A DNA stretch of 64,000 bases. Origin: JAJECS01 sp965219705 (GTDB lineage: Bacteria > Chloroflexota > UBA11872). The notes under the pieces were generated by a model, which worked only from the letters and a program-made list of their open reading frames with translations, was not told the DNA's origin and ran no database searches. The position numbers were made by a program, and so were the translations under genes. This document shows positions 59,636 through 64,000 of the stretch, piece after piece (positions within the stretch are counted from its first letter, which is position 1; each line of letters begins with the position of its first letter). The DNA is taken from positions 1,550,001-1,614,000 of the forward strand of contig OZ244789.1 of the NCBI GenBank assembly GCA_965219705.1, in the 5' to 3' direction.

Positions 59636-60576
59636 GGAGACGGCCTCAATTTGGCTATCAATTCCCGTGTTATCTCAGGATATTCGTTCTTGTGCGTCGC
59701 TCGTCGGGCGTTGTCAGAGCTGTGTTCCCAGACTGGAACTTGATTCTCGGCGGCTTCGCTGTATCCAATCAACTCCGTGGTATATGTGGAGACCACCTTG
59801 TCACTTGTAAGCGGATCTCTTCCGATGGAAGTGATGGTTGTTTGATGTGTATTGGTGATCATCGATCCTCCGATCCGGACCTTGACGAATACGACGGCCC
59901 CGAGGTCGGCCACTACCCGGCTACTGTCCTCACCTGCCAGTGGCTGAGCGGCCGCTATGTCACGACCTATCCTCTCTACTTTCCGAGTGAGTATATTTAA
60001 CCCGAGAGTCGACAGATGGTCTGGAATGGCGGTCACAACATAGTAGTCGCTCGCATGGAGAGCATTCTGTGTCATCACGTACAGGTTCGGAGGACAGTCT
60101 ATGACGACCCAATCGTAGCTGCCCTGGACCTCGGCTATGGCCTTGCGCAAGAATGACCGGTCCCTCATGTACTGTTGCGCGTTACGTCGAAGCGCCTCAG
60201 CCGAAGGGAACACGCCGGCGATCTGTCCACCACCAACATCCTCGCCTAGCAAGTCTATATCACAGGGGATCAGGTCCAGCCCGGAAATCGGGTATCGGCC
60301 GATGGTGACGGCTTCTTCCCAAATGTATCGCTTCACTTCCAGTGGGAGACCATCCATATACCGCCTATACAGATCCGCTATCGTCCTTCCATTCCTCTTA
60401 CGCCGCCGCCATTGCCCTTCCCGGGCGCAGAGAAACGTTAGGTTGGTTTGAGGGTCGATATCGATCATAAGCACTCGCTGTCGGTGGTGTTGAGCCAACG
60501 AACACGACACATGATATGCGGTCGTGGTCTTCCCGACACCGCCCTTGTAGTTTATGAACGAAACGACCTTTGTCAC
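59632..60576 (-). CDS. ParA-family ATPase
   Basis: A 314-residue Walker-type ATPase. INYKGGVGKTTTAYHVSCSL is the deviant Walker A with the signature Lys, LMIDIDPQTNLT is the Walker A' region, and DWVVIDCPPNLYVMTQNAL is Walker B. A 30-residue extension (RRRKRNGRTIADLYRRYMDG) lies after the first motif. The GTG at 60576 is the start. It precedes the helical gene and shares no ParB with classic plasmid partition. In the chromosome such ParA pairs may segregate an element or take part in defence. It follows tRNA copy 3 by 209 bp. Low GC. Confidence 0.85.
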   Translation of the reverse strand: MTKVVSFINYKGGVGKTTTAYHVSCSLAQHHRQRVLMIDIDPQTNLTFLCAREGQWRRRKRNGRTIADLYRRYMDGLPLEVKRYIWEEAVTIGRYPISGLDLIPCDIDLLGEDVGGGQIAGVFPSAEALRRNAQQYMRDRSFLRKAIAEVQGSYDWVVIDCPPNLYVMTQNALHASDYYVVTAIPDHLSTLGLNILTRKVERIGRDIAAAQPLAGEDSSRVVADLGAVVFVKVRIGGSMITNTHQTTITSIGRDPLTSDKVVSTYTTELIGYSEAAENQVPVWEHSSDNARRATHKNEYPEITRELIAKLRPSP

Positions 60577-60613
60577 AGCCTTGCACTCCCGCTATGTCGG
60601 CCCTGCCACGATC

Positions 60614-60643
60614 ATCATATCGTCCGACTTATGGGCAAGACAA
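60614..60643 (-). promoter_or_regulatory. promoter for the ParA pair
   Basis: Minus-strand TTGTCT (60643-60638) and TATGAT (60619-60614) with an 18-bp spacer, 38 bp before the ParA GTG. It matches consensus at 4 of 6 and 5 of 6 positions, so the cargo need not depend on read-through from the tRNA. Confidence 0.5.
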
Positions 60644-60780
60644 AGACATGCCCTAATGTTGAACGGCGGAAAATACTCGGGCCTTTGGCACAGTCTCCCA
60701 TGCAACCGTTACGACTCCAAGGCAAAGGTGAAAAGACCGGGAGGCTCCTCCGCATTGGATTTTCCGCGCGCCGGGCCGGA

Positions 60781-60880
60781 AGCGGTGGACCCAGTCGGAC
60801 TCGAACCGACGACCTCCTCAATGCCATTGAGGCGCTCTTCCAGCTGAGCTATGGGCCCCGGGGCCGACATTATGCCCCGC
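60781..60880. repeat. 100-bp direct repeat, right copy of the tRNA array
   Basis: Partner of 57363-57462. Here the tRNA-Ala is linked to the complete MobA-like gene (stop at 60870-60872), so this is probably the ancestral chromosomal site and the left copy is the duplicate. Confidence 0.95.
60786..60858 (-). tRNA. tRNA-Ala(GGC), copy 3
   Basis: Identical in sequence to copy 1. It begins 11 nt after the stop of the MobA-like gene, so it can be transcribed with that gene. CCA is not encoded. Confidence 0.96.
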
Positions 60881-61517
60881 TGACAGACGGGGCGTCGGAG
60901 TCGGGCAGGCCGAACGCGGCGCGGGCGGTGTCGTAGGCCGCGCGGGTGTTCAGGTTGAGGAGGACGTGGGGGTAGGCCGTGGGCGCGTCACGTAGGCGCG
61001 CCGCGTGGCGGCGGACTACCGCGCGGGGACCCTCGGTGGCGTCGTTGACCACGGCGAGCTTGTCGCGGAGATCGCCCGGAAAGATGACGGGGTGGCCGTG
61101 CTGCTCGTCGTGCAGTGGCCGCACGATGTCACCGGGCGCGGCGCGCCAGCTGCCTACCAGGTCGGCGAGCGCGCCGGCATGCAGCGGTTGGTCGACGTTG
61201 GCCAGCAAGATCCCGGCGCAGTCCGCCGGCAGCGCGCGGGCGGCGCAGACGACGGACGAGGCGCGGCCTTGCGCGTAGTCGGCGTTGTGCACCGTGCGCG
61301 CGGGGAGACCGTCTAGCGCCGCGCGCACGTCGTCGGCCCGATGGCCGGTGACCACAATCACGTCGCTGACCGCCACGATGTCTGCGAGCGTCTGAACTTG
61401 ATGGGCGATGAGCGAAACCGCGCCCCACTGGATGAGCGGCTTGGGCGAGCCGAAGCGCTCGGAGCGTCCAGCGGCCAGGACGACCGCGCAAAGCCGGGGC
61501 GCGGGCGGGGCGCTTAT
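60870..61517 (-). CDS. MobA-like nucleotidyltransferase (MocA/CoxC type), with ATA at the start position
   Basis: A protein of about 215 residues that probably makes a molybdopterin dinucleotide or a related NDP-linked cofactor. Family motifs are CAVVLAAGRSERFGSPKPLI (nucleotide loop), ILLANVDQPLHAG and HGHPVIF. The only canonical start in frame (GTG at 61376) would delete the nucleotide loop. Reading from ATA at 61515-61517 gives xSAPPAPRLCAVVLAAG, an ordinary N-terminus. ATA overlaps the glcD stop as ATAA, where ATGA overlaps are usual in this genome. So the start is a mutated ATG or a true AUA start. The tRNA-Ala copy 3 follows. Confidence 0.82.
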   Translation of the reverse strand: MSAPPAPRLCAVVLAAGRSERFGSPKPLIQWGAVSLIAHQVQTLADIVAVSDVIVVTGHRADDVRAALDGLPARTVHNADYAQGRASSVVCAARALPADCAGILLANVDQPLHAGALADLVGSWRAAPGDIVRPLHDEQHGHPVIFPGDLRDKLAVVNDATEGPRAVVRRHAARLRDAPTAYPHVLLNLNTRAAYDTARAAFGLPDSDAPSVSGA

Positions 61518-62983
61518 GGGCTGGCGTCCGCGGGGACGCTGCGGCGCAGATTGTTTACCTCGGCGCAGGAAACCGCGGTGGGAAAGATCTTGCCCGGGTT
61601 GAAGAGGTTGCGCGGGTTGAAGACCTGCCGCAGGCGCTGCATGCGCTCAAGGTCGGCGTCACTGAACACGAGCCCCATGTTGCGGTGCTTTTCCATCCCG
61701 ATGCCGTGCTCGCCGCTGAGCATGCCGCCGGCCTCGGCGCACACCTTCAGCACCGAGGTGCCGCACTCGATCACTTGGTCCAACACGCCGGGCTTGCGGT
61801 CGTCAAATAGGAGCAGGGGATGCAGATTGCCGTCGCCGGCGTGAAAGACGTTGGCGATGGGGATCTTGAAGAAGTCGCTCACGTCGGCGATTTGCGCCAG
61901 CACGCCGGTGATGGTCGTGCGCGGGATCACGCCGTCCTGCACGTAGTAGTTGCGCGAGATGCGGCCCATGGCGCCGAACGCGCTCTTGCGGCCGAGCCAG
62001 AGCAGGGCGCGCTCGCGCGCGTCGGCGGCCACGCGAACCTGGCGTGCGCCGTGCTCGGCGAAGACGCCGCGGATCGCCGCTTCCTGCGGCTCCAGCTCCG
62101 CCGCCACGCCTTCGAGCTCAATGAGCAGCACAGCGGCCGAATCGGTTGGCAGCCTGGCTGCCGGCACGTACTGGGCGATGGCGCCGAGTGAGATTTGGTC
62201 CATCATCTCCATGGCGGCGGGGACGATGCCCGCGGCGATGATGCCGGAGACCGCCGCACTGGAGGCCGCGATCTCGGCGAAGGAAGCCAGCATGGTGCGG
62301 ACCTGGGCGGGCGTGCGGACGAGGCGGACGGTGGCCTTGGTGGCGATGCCGAGGGTGCCCTCGCTGCCGCAGAAGAGGCCCGCGAGGTCGTAGCCGGGCT
62401 GATCCAGCGCCGCGCCCCCGGCGGTGACGATGCGGCCGTCCAGGGTGACGAACTCGACCCCCAGCACGTGGTTGGCGGTCACCCCGTGGAGCAGGGTGTG
62501 GGGACCGCCGGCGTTGGTGGCGATGTTGCCCCCGATCGTGCAGGCCGCTTGGCTTGACGGGTCGGGGGCGTAATGAAACCCGTAGTGCGTGGTGTGGGCG
62601 CTGAGGTCGGCGTTGACGACGCCGGCGCCCACGACGGCCCGCTGGTTGCGGTAGTCCACCTCGAGGATGCGGTTCATGCGGGAGGTGCTGACGACGATGC
62701 CGCCGCAGGCGGCGATGGCGCCGCCGCTCAGCCCGGTCCCCGCGCCGCGACCGATGATTGGGACGCCGAGCTCGTGAGCGATGCGCACCACGGCCTGCAC
62801 CTCGGCAGCGTCTTGCGGGAAGACGACGGCGTCGGGGAGCCCGCGCTCGACCGACCCGTCGTAGGCGTAGATCGCCAACTCGTCGGGTTCGGTCATGACC
62901 CAGGCGTCGCCGATGGCGCGGCGCAGAGCGCCCGCAAGGGCGATTTTGCCGACGCTGAAGGTGGGGGCGGCGACGGTGGCCAT
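61514..62983 (-). CDS. glcD: FAD-linked glycolate/D-lactate oxidase subunit GlcD-like
   Basis: A 489-residue flavoprotein. FAD_binding_4 reads VPIIGRGAGTGLSGGAIAACGG (about 70-95) and PSSQAACTIGGNIATNAGGPH. The C-terminal cap has GDGNLHPLLLFD with the conserved His, and SGEHGIGMEKHRNMGLVFS. It probably oxidises glycolate or D-lactate to glyoxylate or pyruvate. No glcE or glcF gene lies beside it. It sits directly upstream of the MobA-like gene and overlaps it by 3 nt. Confidence 0.9.
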   Translation of the reverse strand: MATVAAPTFSVGKIALAGALRRAIGDAWVMTEPDELAIYAYDGSVERGLPDAVVFPQDAAEVQAVVRIAHELGVPIIGRGAGTGLSGGAIAACGGIVVSTSRMNRILEVDYRNQRAVVGAGVVNADLSAHTTHYGFHYAPDPSSQAACTIGGNIATNAGGPHTLLHGVTANHVLGVEFVTLDGRIVTAGGAALDQPGYDLAGLFCGSEGTLGIATKATVRLVRTPAQVRTMLASFAEIAASSAAVSGIIAAGIVPAAMEMMDQISLGAIAQYVPAARLPTDSAAVLLIELEGVAAELEPQEAAIRGVFAEHGARQVRVAADARERALLWLGRKSAFGAMGRISRNYYVQDGVIPRTTITGVLAQIADVSDFFKIPIANVFHAGDGNLHPLLLFDDRKPGVLDQVIECGTSVLKVCAEAGGMLSGEHGIGMEKHRNMGLVFSDADLERMQRLRQVFNPRNLFNPGKIFPTAVSCAEVNNLRRSVPADASP

Positions 62984-63134
62984 GGTGCACCTACGCTACG
63001 ACGGCATGTGGGCGGACGCAATGCGAGGGGAAGGTCGGCCCGAAAACCGGCGGTCGTCAGCATGCCCGGGAGGCGCTGGGTGAAGCCGATATCCTGGCGC
63101 GGACGCTGGACCGGCTTGAGGCGAACTGCTCGCA

Positions 63135-64000
63135 ATGGCCACGATCATTCACGACAACGTGCTGGGGCCGATCGAGCTCGAGGCGCCCTTGCTGGCGCTG
63201 GTGGACCATCCGGCGATGCAGCGACTGCGCCGGCTCGAGCAGCTGGGCACCGCGTCGCTCGTATTCCCTGGCGCGCGGCATACGCGCTTGGCCCACTCGA
63301 TCGGGGCGCAGGAAATCATGCGCCGCGTGTGGCGGCGGCTGGAGGCCACGGAGCCGCCGCCGGGGATCGATCTCGCCGCCGAGGGCCGGCTGCTCCGCGC
63401 GGCGGCGCTGCTGCACGATCTGGGGCACTATCCCCTGTCGCATGTCGTCGAGCCGATTGCGGCGCGGCTGCACCAGCTCACCACTGCCGCTGCGGACCCT
63501 GGATTGGATCCGGCCTGCGAGGTGGACTGGCTGCAACTCGCGGCAACGGCCGCCTCAAGCCAGGCCCCACCGTCCGAGATGCATCACGAGCATCTGGCCG
63601 CCGAGATCATTAGACGCGATCCCGGGCTGGGCCGCCGAATCGACGCCTATGTGGGGCGGCCCAACGGCTCAGCCGAGGTTCGGGCGCTCCTGCAGAACCG
63701 CGCCGACCGGCGCTATCGACGGCAACTCATCGCCTCACACTTCGACGTTGACCGCCTCGACTATCTGCTGCGCGACGCGCACAACACCGGCGTGCGCTAC
63801 GGCGGGGTCGAGCTCGAGCACCTGATCCGCCGCATGCGGCTCGGGACCGACGGCGCGGGTGACCACGTGGTGTACGTCGAGACGCGAGGCCAGCCGGCGC
63901 TCGAGCACTACTTACTGGCCCGCCGCTTCATGTACAGCCAAGTGATCTTTCACAAGACCGTCACGGCGTTTTCCGTGCTCGTCGCGGCCTTCTGGCTGTC
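63135..64000 (+). CDS. HD-domain phosphohydrolase (YwfO/SAMHD1-like), 3' end cut by window
   Basis: A frame of at least 288 residues, open to the window edge. IIHDNVLGPIELEAPLLALVDHPAM is the conserved opening of this HD superfamily. TRLAHSIGAQEIMRRV has the first metal His, LLHDLGHYPLSH the HD dyad, and HFDVDRLDYLLRDAHNTGVRY the conserved DRLDYL block. Relatives are dNTP triphosphohydrolases or nucleotide regulators. The ATG at 63135 is 152 bp from the divergent glcD start. Confidence 0.88.
   Translation, partial: MATIIHDNVLGPIELEAPLLALVDHPAMQRLRRLEQLGTASLVFPGARHTRLAHSIGAQEIMRRVWRRLEATEPPPGIDLAAEGRLLRAAALLHDLGHYPLSHVVEPIAARLHQLTTAAADPGLDPACEVDWLQLAATAASSQAPPSEMHHEHLAAEIIRRDPGLGRRIDAYVGRPNGSAEVRALLQNRADRRYRRQLIASHFDVDRLDYLLRDAHNTGVRYGGVELEHLIRRMRLGTDGAGDHVVYVETRGQPALEHYLLARRFMYSQVIFHKTVTAFSVLVAAFWL

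Noticed and set aside
60554..60936. Plus-strand frames over tRNA copy 3 ending in QSDSNRRPPQCH/PVGLEPTTSSMPLRRSSS-type sequence
   Set aside because: These are antisense shadows of the tRNA and the end of the MobA-like gene.

Overview
The window is GC-rich chromosomal DNA that most likely comes from a Chloroflexota bacterium, in the broad SAR202/Dehalococcoidia-like range. This is inferred from content, with no marker-gene tree. The hints are a Gram-positive-type YidC without the large periplasmic P1 domain, an LppM-type lipoprotein, a DUF2723 membrane protein, LRR lipoproteins built on a NW-x-GVTTD module, Pro/Thr-rich linkers, and frequent GTG and TTG starts. Almost every gene is tightly packed, and several pairs overlap by ATGA.

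Layout. 1-9.9 kb: a partial PQQ-type sugar dehydrogenase, a DUF2723 protein, a DUF4411/XRE-ImmA toxin-antitoxin-like pair, a GH78-type rhamnosidase, a 0.65-kb stretch of three broken small genes, and LysM and LppM envelope proteins. 9.9-16.6 kb: two Gfo/Idh/MocA oxidoreductases, a solute-binding lipoprotein and a large LRR lipoprotein. 16.7-28.1 kb: a minus-strand housekeeping run, S1-clpC-radA-ispD-(insertion)-fnr-ispF-cysS-rlmB-folB. A 1.6-kb insertion flanked by 36-bp direct repeats splits ispD from the reductase that it once overlapped. 28-40.9 kb: an SDR, DUF309, tag, tyrS and a secreted metalloprotease-like protein; then selD, which carries an in-frame UGA at the catalytic Cys position, overlapping an arsA/GET3 ATPase; then a Crp-type regulator, a two-component system, a lipoprotein and an M29-like aminopeptidase. 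41-49.7 kb: an amidase, citrate synthase and the rpmH-rnpA-yidD-yidC-jag cluster continuing into a PfkB kinase and a RqcH/NFACT protein. The YidC carries a PstS-like solute-binding domain of about 268 residues inserted in an extracytoplasmic loop. 49.7-64 kb: mutM, a VTT/DedA-type protein, two PIN toxin modules, a BHMT-like/HcnB-like/HcnC-like methylated-amine cluster, an array of three tRNA-Ala(GGC) genes separated by AT-richer cargo (an EVE-nuclease gene and a ParA pair), then a MobA-like transferase, glcD and a partial HD hydrolase.

The most unusual items are the tRNA-Ala cassette array, whose outer copies sit in 100-bp direct repeats differing at one base; the similar integrase-less insertion behind ispD, whose cargo gene has a perfect TTGACA/TATAAT promoter followed by a 14-bp palindrome; the PstS-like insertion in YidC; and the selenocysteine-type selD. 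Metabolically the window points to a heterotroph that uses sugars (rhamnosidase, GSDH, oxidoreductases, solute-binding protein), glycolate or D-lactate, and probably methylated amines.
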